Virus record (IMG/VR): IMGVR_UViG_3300042387_000948
Span: 143,030 to 207,029 of that record
DNA from: a virus
DNA: 64,000 nt
Reading direction: 5' to 3' (one strand)
The position numbers and the translations under genes were made by a program. Shown here one piece after another: positions 1-8,454 of this stretch. The notes below the pieces were generated by a model. It was not told the origin of the DNA. It did no database searches and saw only the letters and a program-made list of their open reading frames with translations. Positions within the stretch are counted from its first letter, which is position 1. Each line of letters begins with the position of its first letter.

Positions 1-340
1 GTCCAACAAACCAACTCTCAATGTTAGAACCATATCCATCAAATACAAATAATCGGGTCAATTCTAACACACCATCTCTTGGGAGTAACTCCGATATCGA
101 TGCTCCCGCGTTTCTACCAACCGGGTCACCATAACATGCAACTCCAACTAATTGTTCGTTTACACCACTAAAGAAATTATGTTCATCTTCGGATATGTAA
201 AACAAACCAATAGCATAGGATACCTTCGTCCATATCCCACTATAATGGTTATTTACAATGATATCCTTTGCTATGTTTTTGTTTATCTCTCTAATTGAAA
301 ATTTAGAGATATCGCAATATTGTTTACCTTCTATTTTCAT
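1..340 (-). CDS. Mom-like / GNAT-fold protein, N-terminal part (partial)
   Basis: An open frame starts with ATG at 340 and runs off the left edge after 113 codons. It encodes MKIEGKQYCDISKFS... followed by a HYSG motif near residue 33, the stretch LVGVACYGDPVGR, and ELTRLFVFDGYGSNIESWF at the window edge. The layout (NHYSG, then a variable sheet, then LxGVxxYGxPxGR, then ELxRLxxxD) resembles phage proteins annotated as Mom-like DNA-modification or acetyltransferase-fold proteins. Family members carry a transferase core; the specific substrate cannot be read from this part. The start overlaps the stop of the upstream HTH gene in an ATGA arrangement, so the two are probably translationally coupled. 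The assignment rests on recalled family patterns and only part of the protein is visible. Confidence 0.5.
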   Translation of the reverse strand, partial: MKIEGKQYCDISKFSIREINKNIAKDIIVNNHYSGIWTKVSYAIGLFYISEDEHNFFSGVNEQLVGVACYGDPVGRNAGASISELLPRDGVLELTRLFVFDGYGSNIESWFVG

Positions 341-540
341 AAACTACCAGACCAAAATTCGTTTAGATGAGTCCAAGTTTTACGTTGGATAATTTTTAAC
401 ACATTTGATGGTGATACCTTATTGTTTCGGGCAATCACTTTAATATTCCTATGACCCATTTGCCATAGTCTTCTAATTTGTAACACCTGCTCATCCGTAA
501 GTTTGGCAGATGGGTGCGTTTGACCCCTTAATATTCCCAT
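337..540 (-). CDS. Small helix-turn-helix protein (HNH-endonuclease-tail type)
   Basis: This 67-residue protein begins MGILRGQTHPSAKLT. The segment from about residue 10 to 58 reads SAKLTDEQVLQIRRLW, a short turn, then VIARNNKVSPSNVLKIIQRKTWTHL. That is the compact helix-turn-helix repeat often found behind HNH homing endonucleases and as free small phage proteins. No HNH nuclease motif is present, so this is either a stand-alone DNA-binding protein or the remnant of a larger endonuclease. It lies between thioredoxin and the Mom-like gene, and its TGA stop overlaps the next ATG by four bases. DNA binding is inferred from the motif; the target is unknown. Confidence 0.6.
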   Translation of the reverse strand: MGILRGQTHPSAKLTDEQVLQIRRLWQMGHRNIKVIARNNKVSPSNVLKIIQRKTWTHLNEFWSGSL

Positions 541-580
541 GTAACAAATATAACACTTTTATTTGGATTTTCCTAATTTT

Positions 581-844
581 TTATCCTAAATTTTCATTTA
601 TGGCAGTTTCATATACCATTTTAGATTGAGCTCCCACAATTCTTTTTACTTCCTTACCATCTTTAACTAATAATACAGTTGGTACTGAACGGATTCCAAA
701 TTGAGATGCAACATCTGAACTATCATCAATATCGTATTCGTTGAAGGATACTCCACTAAATGAATTTTTTACCTCATTAAATGTTGGTGCCAATGTTTTG
801 CATGGGCCGCACCAACTTGCCGAAAATTTCTTAACTTCTAACAT
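581..844 (-). CDS. trx: Thioredoxin
   Basis: This 87-residue protein has the thioredoxin active site W11-C-G-P-C15 and the cis-proline motif SVPTV near residue 55. It is shorter than the usual cellular thioredoxin of about 105 residues because the first strand and helix are trimmed, as is common for phage thioredoxins and glutaredoxins. It is the third gene after nrdB and nrdA, 20 bases downstream of nrdA. The natural reading is that it re-reduces the C-terminal cysteine pair of the phage ribonucleotide reductase in the cytoplasm. No signal peptide is visible. Confidence 0.93.
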   Translation of the reverse strand: MLEVKKFSASWCGPCKTLAPTFNEVKNSFSGVSFNEYDIDDSSDVASQFGIRSVPTVLLVKDGKEVKRIVGAQSKMVYETAINENLG

Positions 845-864
845 ATTTTTATTTGTTTATTTGT

Positions 865-2646
865 TTATCCCTCACAACTTACACAGTCCGGGTCAGTTGC
901 TCTTGCTGCAATATCACCTCTTAATACTGATTCGGTTCTCATATAATATAGGGTTTTTACTCCCTGCTTCCAAGCTTCCATAGTTACTTGATTAATCCAT
1001 TTCGGGTCAGCGATTGATGGAAATGCTAAGTTTAGAGATACCGCCTGGTCAATGTATTGTTGTCTTATACCTGCCTGCTTTACCAAATCTAATTGGTTAA
1101 TCTCTTTGAATGTACGGAATACATCCTTAACTGAATTACATTTATTCTGATGCTCTTCCGTAGTCACTTCGTTACATTGTACTAACTTACTATCCAAGAA
1201 ACACCACTCATCTAAAAATGCTAAATCTTGCACCGAACCACCATCTTCTAATATTCTATCCCAAGTTTCTTTTGTATTTTTTCCAATCTTTTTCAAAACT
1301 CTTTCCAATTCAGGATTCTTACGGATAAACGTACCTTTAGAAGTTTGCTCCGTAAATACGTTAGCTGCCCAAGGTTCAATACCACTACTCACGTTACCAC
1401 TCAATTTAGAGTTTGATACCGTTGGTGCTACTGCTCTTAGGTGAGTATTTCTGAAACCTGTATCTCTACACCATAGGGGTTCTCCCAATTCAGCTGCCAT
1501 ATCTCTACTTGCTCTTTCCGATTCAATCTTAATTTGAGAGAATATTTTACGAGTTTCAAATTGTGCCTGCAATCCTTCAAATGGAACACCTTTTTGTTGT
1601 AGGTATGTATGCCATCCTAAAACTCCCAATCCCAATGCTCTTCCTTTTGCCGCTGAACGAACTGAATTCTCAAATCCAACCAATCCCTTAGCTCTTTGAA
1701 TAAACTCCTCTAAAACACCATCTAAAAACATCGTAGACGTGTACACTAAATCAGTATCTTTCCACTCATCGTATTTGGCTAAGTTTAGTGATGAAAGGCA
1801 ACATACAAATGAGTGAGATTCATCAGTATGTAGAACAATCTCCGAACAAATGTTAGTCATAAACACTTTTAATCCGTTCTTCTTATATGCTTCTGGATTT
1901 TGTTTGTTCACATTACCTTTAAACATAATATAAGGTTCTCCAGTTGCTTTTCTCTTTTGTAATAGTTTACCCCACTTTCTTCTTGCTTCGGATTCCCCCT
2001 CCTGCAACTTTCTCATAAACTTATCACCCACTACCGCACATTGGTGCATATTAAGTGATTGGCGGTTTACATCACCCTTTGGTTCTCTAATCTCCAACCA
2101 ATCTTCAAAATCTTTGTGTTCAATGTTCATATTCACCGAAGCGGCTCCTCTACGAACTGAACCCTGATTTGTTGCTAATATAGTTGAATCGTAAATCTTA
2201 CAAAATGGAACTACACCATCGGATGTTCCATTACCAGTAATCTTTGCACCTGCTGGTCTGATTTGATTAATACCAATACCTACACCACCACCATGCTTTG
2301 CCAATAACATCAACTCCAAATTCTTATATCCAATCTCATAGATACTATCACCAACATCGATTCCAAAACAAGAGATTGGTAATCCTCTATCAGTACCTGT
2401 ATTTGATAATACCGGTGTTGCTAAACATAACCATCCTTTCCAAATGTAATCAAAGAACTTTGTAGCAAGTTGTGGTTTACCCAATCTTCTAGCTACTGCC
2501 GTTGCAACTCTCCAATAGGCATCTTTTGGTTTTTCACCATCTAATAGATAACCTTTTGAGATTGTTTTAACGTATATTTCCGTATTTCCCCACGATGGGT
2601 AATCAACATCGATTTCCCAACCGAATTCTTCTCCGTAATGCTTCAT
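865..2646 (-). CDS. nrdA: Class I ribonucleotide reductase, large subunit
   Basis: This 593-residue protein reduces ribonucleoside diphosphates to deoxyribonucleotides for phage DNA synthesis. C93 (in PISCFG) and the cysteine pair C282/C283 fit the active-site disulphide region. N265-I-C267-S-E269 is the NxCxE catalytic triad carrying the thiyl radical. C588 and C591 in the tail (DCVSCEG) are the swinging thiols re-reduced by thioredoxin. The tyrosine pair in LYYMRTESV fits the radical-transfer path. The protein is much shorter than cellular NrdA (about 760 residues): the N-terminal ATP-cone is absent, so dATP feedback inhibition at that site is probably lost. It follows nrdB by 10 bases and precedes thioredoxin by 20, forming one operon. 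Confidence 0.97.
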   Translation of the reverse strand: MKHYGEEFGWEIDVDYPSWGNTEIYVKTISKGYLLDGEKPKDAYWRVATAVARRLGKPQLATKFFDYIWKGWLCLATPVLSNTGTDRGLPISCFGIDVGDSIYEIGYKNLELMLLAKHGGGVGIGINQIRPAGAKITGNGTSDGVVPFCKIYDSTILATNQGSVRRGAASVNMNIEHKDFEDWLEIREPKGDVNRQSLNMHQCAVVGDKFMRKLQEGESEARRKWGKLLQKRKATGEPYIMFKGNVNKQNPEAYKKNGLKVFMTNICSEIVLHTDESHSFVCCLSSLNLAKYDEWKDTDLVYTSTMFLDGVLEEFIQRAKGLVGFENSVRSAAKGRALGLGVLGWHTYLQQKGVPFEGLQAQFETRKIFSQIKIESERASRDMAAELGEPLWCRDTGFRNTHLRAVAPTVSNSKLSGNVSSGIEPWAANVFTEQTSKGTFIRKNPELERVLKKIGKNTKETWDRILEDGGSVQDLAFLDEWCFLDSKLVQCNEVTTEEHQNKCNSVKDVFRTFKEINQLDLVKQAGIRQQYIDQAVSLNLAFPSIADPKWINQVTMEAWKQGVKTLYYMRTESVLRGDIAARATDPDCVSCEG

Positions 2647-2656
2647 AAAATTTTAA

Positions 2657-3670
2657 TTAAAATATATCAGACCAATCTTCACCTTCGTTTGCTTTACTGT
2701 AATCAGTAGGTCTCATTGCAAAGAAGTCGGTATGGGTTACTCCACCAGTTAAGTGATAGAACCAATCTAATTGAGATGCTGATTCTTCGTTGTATTCAAA
2801 GTAATCATCACCACCGGGTATTGGGTTATATCCCAACTCTCCTAATTTCTCATTAACTCTTTTTGTAATAAATTCTTTTAGGTCATCCGCTTTTAGATTT
2901 TCTAAATCACCTTTTTCAAATATTCTATCAATGAATTTGTGCTCCAAATCTCTAATGATTAATGCTGCTTCATATATAGATGATTTTGCTTCTTCTAACA
3001 ATTCAGGAAACTCATCACACATATGTCTGAATAATTGACAACCCATCTTTGAATGTAGGGATTCATCTCTAACACTCCACTTCATTTGTTGTCCAATTCC
3101 TTTTAATAGGTTTCTCATTTGGAATGAATATAGAACTGCAAATGATGAGTATAGTGCTACACCTTCAGCAAATGCCGAAAAAATAGCAAGTGAACGAGCA
3201 ACCTCAACTCTAGCTTTGTGATTTGTTTGTAAATCAGTAGGAGTCCAATCTGCGGTTGTATTTGTTAATAATTCAAATCTCTCCTTCATAACATCATCGT
3301 GCATAAAACCTGCAAAATCATCCAATCCTAAAGTTTCATTCAAATACGAATATGCAACCGAATGTATTGTTTCTTGCGAACCAAACGCCATTGCCATTTG
3401 TTTAATTTCGTGTTTTGGAAACCATTTAGTTACCATCCCCGTCCAATAATCGGAAACCGCACATTCAGTTTGGGCAAAACCCAATAGAATATTTCCTACT
3501 AAATGTTTTTCTTCTTTTGTTAAATTTTCATTCCAGTCTTTAACATCTCCTTGCATTGGGATTTCGGTATGTAACCAAAATGCCTGCATTTGCTTCAACC
3601 ACCCTTCGGTGTAATAGTCTGGATATTCAAATGGTTTGTACGCTATTCTTTCTGTAAATAAATTGCTCAT
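2657..3670 (-). CDS. nrdB: Class I ribonucleotide reductase, radical-generating small subunit
   Basis: This 337-residue protein carries the metal ligand set E69, E100 and H103 (QETIH), E169 (AEGVALY), and E203 and H206 (RDESLHSK). The radical tyrosine is expected at Y107, four residues after H103 as in E. coli (H118/Y122). The first ligand aligns to glutamate in FAQTEC, where E. coli has aspartate 84. The protein assembles the metal cofactor and passes the radical to NrdA. It is the first gene of the nrdB-nrdA-trx unit and follows a 112-base gap after the helicase. That gap holds only weak promoter-like sequence. The normal-length acidic C-terminus (EDWSDIF) fits docking to NrdA. Confidence 0.97.
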   Translation of the reverse strand: MSNLFTERIAYKPFEYPDYYTEGWLKQMQAFWLHTEIPMQGDVKDWNENLTKEEKHLVGNILLGFAQTECAVSDYWTGMVTKWFPKHEIKQMAMAFGSQETIHSVAYSYLNETLGLDDFAGFMHDDVMKERFELLTNTTADWTPTDLQTNHKARVEVARSLAIFSAFAEGVALYSSFAVLYSFQMRNLLKGIGQQMKWSVRDESLHSKMGCQLFRHMCDEFPELLEEAKSSIYEAALIIRDLEHKFIDRIFEKGDLENLKADDLKEFITKRVNEKLGELGYNPIPGGDDYFEYNEESASQLDWFYHLTGGVTHTDFFAMRPTDYSKANEGEDWSDIF

Positions 3671-3782
3671 ATGTAATTATCTTTTTGTATGCTTTAGGTT
3701 TTAATAAATACAACCAATCTTAACTTCTCATACAAAAAATTGCATGTTTTTTTAACTTTTTATTTTTATATTTTTATATATC
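3671..3782. other. Intergenic gap before nrdB
   Basis: This AT-rich gap separates helicase and nrdB. On the minus strand it holds a TTTG at 3736-3733 and, after 20 bases, TGTATTTA at 3712-3705, a poor match to the host-type promoter. The same spot overlaps GTATTTATT (3711-3703), a variant of the late motif, 33 bases before the ATG. I see no gene or strong terminator here. Confidence 0.4.
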
Positions 3783-5180
3783 TTATCCTAGTCCAGATAC
3801 CGGCTTTACTGCCCCACCCAACGGCATAGTATCCATATATTTTTTGTGTAATAATTGCCTTTCTTCTTCAGCTCCACTATTACTTTCTTTCCGTGCTAAT
3901 ATCCCATCTGCTGAATTTGCATCAAATACTTCAATTATTCCTTTATTAGTATCCATTTTAGTTGGGAATGTGATACCATCCATACCAAAACGATTTTTCA
4001 TAACGTGAACCCTAGCAGTATTGTTTAGTTTATCCTTTGATTTTCTACTAACACTCATAATAAAATCTGCATTCATTACTTTAGCGTATGAATCTGCAAT
4101 CTTATCAGCTTCAATAACCTCTGAATCTATACCACTTCTATTTGTTTGTGATGCTGTCCAAATTGGAATACCTAACTCACCACCCATTCCTCTCAATTCA
4201 ATATACACACCACCTTGCTCCCCATATGTACTATCATTCTTATTTGAGTGTGATAGTAGTAAATCGGCATAATCTACAATGATTAAATCGGGTTTATTAC
4301 CAGCTGCTGTCATCTTTTCAATGTGAGCTTCAATCTTTTTGGATGATACACCCTTTGGTGGGAAATACTTAATCAATAACTTACCTGCTAATGATTTTAT
4401 TTTTCTATGTACTAAATCTCTATTATCAACCAAATCCGCAGATGGGATACTAGTAAAGATTGTATCGTATCTCTCACCTACATAGTTTTCGGATAGTTCC
4501 AATGAGTAGTGAACAACACTCTTACCTGCTTTAACTGCAGCCGCTCCGATTGCTGCAAGAACCCAAGTCTTACCAACCCCAGAAGGTGCCACTACAACCC
4601 CTAACTCACCCGGTCCTAAACCTCCGTTCATTAATTCGGTAATAACCTCCCACGGAGTAGCAATGGTATCTCTTTTCTCATCCTCAATACGAGCTATGTA
4701 ATCCAATAGATAATCATGTCCCAAATCGGTTTCAATACCAACTTTCATTGCCTTATCTACTAAATCCTTAATCCTATCGTAATTACCCGCTTTGAGTAAA
4801 TCTACCGATTGTATAATTACCTCTTTTAGATTCTGATTGATACAAAATGATGAGAACTCCTTCTTTACATAATCCGTATCATCTTGTCCAACTTGGGTAT
4901 AAACTACTTTAAGTTGCTCGATTATGGTTTTTTGTAAAGATGGATTATCTACTTTGGATATTTCTGATTTGAATACATCCAATGTAGGTTCTTTCTTAAA
5001 CTCATCAAAATAATCTTTAATTGTTTCAACTATCCATTTATTAGCTTCCGATTCAAAAAACTTCTTATGTATAATATCACTTAACGAATCCAAAAGTTTA
5101 GCATCCGTCAATAATACAGATATTACTTTTGATTGAAACGATTGACCGTATTTAGATAATGTATCTAATGCTTCTGCCAT
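3783..5180 (-). CDS. Replicative DNA helicase, DnaB/gp41 family
   Basis: This 465-residue protein has an N-terminal helical domain (about 1-150) and a RecA-fold helicase domain. The Walker A motif is APSGVGKT at 198-205, Walker B is LIIVDYADL at 299-307, and the later motif TASQTNR at 342-348 contacts DNA or nucleotide. The protein is expected to form a hexamer that unwinds DNA 5' to 3' at the phage fork. It lies seven bases after the exonuclease gene at the end of the ssb-recA-exonuclease-helicase cluster. Length and order fit the T4 gp41 type. The C-terminal 60 residues are poorly conserved and may be a flexible partner-binding tail. Confidence 0.93.
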   Translation of the reverse strand: MAEALDTLSKYGQSFQSKVISVLLTDAKLLDSLSDIIHKKFFESEANKWIVETIKDYFDEFKKEPTLDVFKSEISKVDNPSLQKTIIEQLKVVYTQVGQDDTDYVKKEFSSFCINQNLKEVIIQSVDLLKAGNYDRIKDLVDKAMKVGIETDLGHDYLLDYIARIEDEKRDTIATPWEVITELMNGGLGPGELGVVVAPSGVGKTWVLAAIGAAAVKAGKSVVHYSLELSENYVGERYDTIFTSIPSADLVDNRDLVHRKIKSLAGKLLIKYFPPKGVSSKKIEAHIEKMTAAGNKPDLIIVDYADLLLSHSNKNDSTYGEQGGVYIELRGMGGELGIPIWTASQTNRSGIDSEVIEADKIADSYAKVMNADFIMSVSRKSKDKLNNTARVHVMKNRFGMDGITFPTKMDTNKGIIEVFDANSADGILARKESNSGAEEERQLLHKKYMDTMPLGGAVKPVSGLG

Positions 5181-5186
5181 TTATTT

Positions 5187-6230
5187 TTATTTAACTATAA
5201 TGTTTGAAAATGTTGATTTTAACCAATCGTTAATATCACTCCAATTTTGTAGGATTTTGTATTTAGCGCCTACCTTAAAGAACTCCATCTTTTCAAACTT
5301 CTTATTTGGTTCTCTAAACCTATCTAAAATTTTCATCTTTTCGTTAGTGGAAATTATAGGTTCGGCTAATTGCATTAATTGTTGATTTCTTAAAATAACA
5401 TCTTTATTAGCTACAATATCAGAATATAATTTAGATTCTTTGATTTTAGTTTCCGCAATATCAAAAAACTCATCAAATTCTATCTTTCTATCTTCACTTA
5501 ACTCTGGGAATCTTTTTAGTACTGTCTTTAATCCACACCCCTTTACACCCGGAATATTATCCGAATTATCCCCATCCAACGTTCTGAATAGAAGTAGATT
5601 TTGTGGATATAAGCCATACTCTTCAAATACCGCTTTCCTATCATATTTTTTCTTTTTAGTTGGAGAATAGATTGTGACCTTATCATTTACCAATTGTAGG
5701 AAATCCTTATCAGTAGATACGATTACACACTCTTCATCCTCACCCAATAGTTGTGTAGTGATGTGTCCGATAACATCATCTGCTTCGATACCATCATACA
5801 CCATTGTTGTAACAGGCAAACTATCTAATATATCCACTAACCAAACGAATTGGCGTTTCATAGATACCTGCTCATCTTCTTGGGTCATCATTTCGGGGTA
5901 TTGTCTATTAACTCTGAAACGATTCTTACCTCTTTCAGATTTATACCCCTCATAAATCTTTTTTCTACCATTAGAACCACCCTTACCATCAAAAGTAAGG
6001 ATAACTCTTGTAGGGTTAAATTGGCGAATGCCAAACCCTATTGATTTCAATGAACCAATAACTCCACCCGTATGGTCACCATCCTCATTCATTGTAGGAT
6101 TGGTTGTCCAACTACGGATGAAGGTATTTAGTCCATCAATGATAAGAACTCTACTATTTCTCACTCTTTGAGAGTTTGAGTCGTGTTCCGTTTCTACTTC
6201 ATTGAGTAATTTTTTGTAAAGTTCTTTCAT
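5187..6230 (-). CDS. 5'-3' exonuclease / RNase H (FEN superfamily)
   Basis: This 347-residue protein has the FEN/5'-nuclease acidic residues in order: D32 in VLIIDGLN, D81 in ILTFDGKGG, E149/D151/D152 in GIEADDV, D174 and D176 in STDKDF, and D221/D224 in GDNSDNIPG. A helix-three-turn-helix DNA-binding segment (GVKGCGLKTVLKRFPEL) follows. These residues bind two metal ions and cut 5' flaps or RNA primers. T4 RNase H (rnh) is the functional model for clearing lagging-strand primers. It lies between recA and the helicase with gaps of 23 and 7 bases. An approximately 25-residue leader precedes the first catalytic strand. Confidence 0.92.
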   Translation of the reverse strand: MKELYKKLLNEVETEHDSNSQRVRNSRVLIIDGLNTFIRSWTTNPTMNEDGDHTGGVIGSLKSIGFGIRQFNPTRVILTFDGKGGSNGRKKIYEGYKSERGKNRFRVNRQYPEMMTQEDEQVSMKRQFVWLVDILDSLPVTTMVYDGIEADDVIGHITTQLLGEDEECVIVSTDKDFLQLVNDKVTIYSPTKKKKYDRKAVFEEYGLYPQNLLLFRTLDGDNSDNIPGVKGCGLKTVLKRFPELSEDRKIEFDEFFDIAETKIKESKLYSDIVANKDVILRNQQLMQLAEPIISTNEKMKILDRFREPNKKFEKMEFFKVGAKYKILQNWSDINDWLKSTFSNIIVK

Positions 6231-6253
6231 TTTGTTTGTAACATATTAGTTAA

Positions 6254-7375
6254 TTAATCTCCAATAACTTCCGAATCTACAAATAGTTCATCTGAATCGA
6301 TTGTACTACCCTTTTTGTATTGTAAGATGGTTGCCTCACAAATACGTTTGTAGATTTGGTCTTTAACTGATTGATTAGTTTCCAATAATTCAGGAAAATC
6401 CTTTGATTGGAACTTAATTTCCTCACCGGTATCAGTGTCCACATAAGTGTACCAAGCACCAGATTGTTTAAGTAAGCTATTGTCTTTCATACTACCCAAC
6501 CAAGCTCCGTAGTTATCAATACCTCTATCAAAGAAGATATCAAAATCCGCCGTTCGTAATGGTGGGCCCATACGATTCTTTACAACCTGACAACGAACTT
6601 TAATTCCCACAATTTGGTCATTTCCATTCTTGTCTTTTGCTTTAATTGTACCCATACCCTTCAATCGTAAACGAACCGAAGCATGAAAAGCGATTGCTTT
6701 ACCACCAGAAGTTGTCCACGGGTCAGAGAATGGCATAGCGTTCATCTTCTGTCTTAATTGATTTGTGAAAACCAAAGTGATTTTCTGTCTACCAATTAAG
6801 TTAGTGATTTTACGCATTGCTTTTGAGATAATGATTGCCTTATCGGTAGCGTATCCGTCTTTATCGTAATCAGCATCCATCTCCTTTTTAGTTGATGCTG
6901 CTGCTACTGAATCCACTACGATAGTTACATACTTATCCTTTGATGCAACTCTCACTTTTTCGATAATCGTTTCGGTGTACTCAAAACACTCTTCCACAGT
7001 TTCAGCTGCTACATAAAGCATTTTAGATACATCTACTCCAATTGCGTTTAAGAACTCCGCACTTACTGCATTTTCAGTATCAATTAATACTGCCAATCCA
7101 CCTAACTTTTGCGTTTCGGCAAGAAGGTGGGCGGATAAGAGCGATTTACCACTCTGCTCCAACCCAGTAACTTCGGTAATTCTACCAACAGGCAATCCAC
7201 CATAAGGGCGATTTGAGATAGCCACATCCAACAATGATGCTCCAGTTGATACCCAACCTTCTACATTTGTAGGTGCTTCATCCGAATCCAAAAAGAATGC
7301 CACTTTCTGGTCTTTAGATTGTTTGTTTAGAGTTTCAGCAAGTATATCTGCTAACTCAATTTCCTTTTTTGCCAT
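6254..7375 (-). CDS. uvsX: RecA/UvsX-family recombinase
   Basis: This 373-residue strand-exchange protein has Walker A GLEQSGKS at 71-78, the catalytic glutamate region DTENAVS at 99-105, Walker B VTIVVDS at 150-156, and FTNQLRQKM with a GGKAIAFHASVRLRL stretch that fits the DNA-binding loops. The fold order is that of bacterial RecA and T4 UvsX. The protein is expected to polymerise on ssDNA coated by the adjacent ssb product and drive recombination-dependent replication and repair. It starts 11 bases after ssb ends, so the two are co-transcribed. Bacterial RecA is a plausible origin, but the phage operon context favours a UvsX role. Confidence 0.93.
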   Translation of the reverse strand: MAKKEIELADILAETLNKQSKDQKVAFFLDSDEAPTNVEGWVSTGASLLDVAISNRPYGGLPVGRITEVTGLEQSGKSLLSAHLLAETQKLGGLAVLIDTENAVSAEFLNAIGVDVSKMLYVAAETVEECFEYTETIIEKVRVASKDKYVTIVVDSVAAASTKKEMDADYDKDGYATDKAIIISKAMRKITNLIGRQKITLVFTNQLRQKMNAMPFSDPWTTSGGKAIAFHASVRLRLKGMGTIKAKDKNGNDQIVGIKVRCQVVKNRMGPPLRTADFDIFFDRGIDNYGAWLGSMKDNSLLKQSGAWYTYVDTDTGEEIKFQSKDFPELLETNQSVKDQIYKRICEATILQYKKGSTIDSDELFVDSEVIGD

Positions 7376-7386
7376 AATAACTTATT

Positions 7387-8223
7387 TTAGTTGTTGAAAA
7401 GGTCATCAAATGCAGATGTTACATCATCTAATTTCTTAGTTGGTGCTGGTGCTTCCGTTACTGCCTCCACTTTCGGTGTTGGTGTTGGAATTACCGATTC
7501 CGCAGGTGATGCCGTTGAAGATAATGTTTGAGCCGATACTGATGTTTCTAATTCATCATCACCGGTTGCAGATGGGTTTAACCATCCCTCTAACACACTT
7601 TTCAACTCTGAATAAGTTAATTCTTGATAAAGGTCTGTGATTTCCATTTGGCTTGTAAGGAATTTCTTAGTTTCCTCCGCTGATTCTACCAATGGTGTTT
7701 CTTTTGGTTTTACTCTGATTGTTGTAACAGGGTATGATGTACCACTATCTTCAGCCGATACAATCTCAACAGTGATATCTCTACCAGTTGTTGGGTCAGT
7801 AATATCGCCGTAATCTGGGTCAGCCATATATCCTAAGATTTCTTGGTAAACAGTCTTACCAAATCCCCAAAAACGAACACCTTCTCCTTCTTCACCTCTT
7901 ACCAATACAGGTACGAATGTACGAAGTTTTGGCTCCATCTTTTTCGCTGCTTTCCAATCTTCCTTATCACCCATACGCTTTAATTTGTCAGCGAACTCAA
8001 CAATTGGGTCAGGTCTGCCAAATGACATTGGAGATAAATAAGATTTGTTGTTAATGTTGTAATGAAAATAAAGTTCGATAAAAGGATTTTCTTCGTTGAA
8101 CTTATATGGGACTAATCGGATTTGATGTTTGCCCGGTGCTGGTTTCCACAATTCTACTTTCTTCGATGTGGTTGATTGCAGTTTGTTCAGTCTGCCTCTG
8201 ATAGCATCTAAATTAATAGCCAT
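7387..8223 (-). CDS. gp32-like single-stranded DNA-binding protein
   Basis: This 278-residue protein begins with a basic N-terminal segment (MAINLDAIRGRLNKLQ) like the self-association tail of gp32. An OB-type core follows (WKPAPGKHQIRLVPYKF... FIELYFHYNI... RFWGFGKTVYQEIL), then a Ser/Thr/Pro/Ala-rich linker from about residue 215, and an acidic end (KKLDDVTSAFDDLFNN) typical of partner-binding tails. There are no cysteines, so the zinc module of T4 gp32 is missing. It is the first gene of the replication cluster, with two host-type promoters and one late-type motif upstream. That fits the large amounts of ssDNA-binding protein needed both early and late. Confidence 0.88.
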   Translation of the reverse strand: MAINLDAIRGRLNKLQSTTSKKVELWKPAPGKHQIRLVPYKFNEENPFIELYFHYNINNKSYLSPMSFGRPDPIVEFADKLKRMGDKEDWKAAKKMEPKLRTFVPVLVRGEEGEGVRFWGFGKTVYQEILGYMADPDYGDITDPTTGRDITVEIVSAEDSGTSYPVTTIRVKPKETPLVESAEETKKFLTSQMEITDLYQELTYSELKSVLEGWLNPSATGDDELETSVSAQTLSSTASPAESVIPTPTPKVEAVTEAPAPTKKLDDVTSAFDDLFNN

Positions 8224-8289
8224 TTTTTTGAGTTTTAAGAGTTTATGATTTATGGTTTTATTTTGGTGTCTGTCCTACACCGACGTCCT

Positions 8290-8341
8290 ATATAAATATA
8301 ACGTTCTTACAAAGATACGAAGAATATTTGATAATACCAAA
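8290..8341 (-). promoter_or_regulatory. Host-type promoter P1 of ssb, plus late-type motif
   Basis: On the minus strand TTTG (8341-8338) is followed after exactly 20 bases by TATCTTTG (8317-8310), matching the Bacteroidota -33/-7 pattern TTTG...TAnnTTTG. Just downstream, ATATTTATA (8299-8291) matches the candidate late motif. The start codon lies about 80 bases beyond the expected start site. Confidence 0.75.
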
Positions 8342-8389
8342 TGTTTTTTTAAACTTTTTTTTATGCAGATATTTTTCATATAATTGTAA

Positions 8390-8421
8390 CAAAGATACTA
8401 ATAATTTGTTACAAATCCAAA
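8390..8421 (-). promoter_or_regulatory. Host-type promoter P2 of ssb
   Basis: On the minus strand TTTG (8421-8418), 20 bases, then TATCTTTG (8397-8390). Spacer length and both boxes are the same as in P1, which lies 80 bases downstream. It sits directly after the terminator of the upstream gene. Confidence 0.75.
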
Positions 8422-8423
8422 CA

Positions 8424-8453
8424 AAAAAGGGAAAACTTTCGTTCTCCCTTTTG
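8424..8453 (-). terminator. Terminator after the 373-residue protein gene
   Basis: On the minus strand AAAGGGAGAAC and GTTTTCCCTTT form an 11-pair stem (one G-T pair) closed by a GAAA tetraloop and followed by Ts. It ends the unit whose last gene stops at 8455. Confidence 0.85.
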
Positions 8454-8454
8454 T

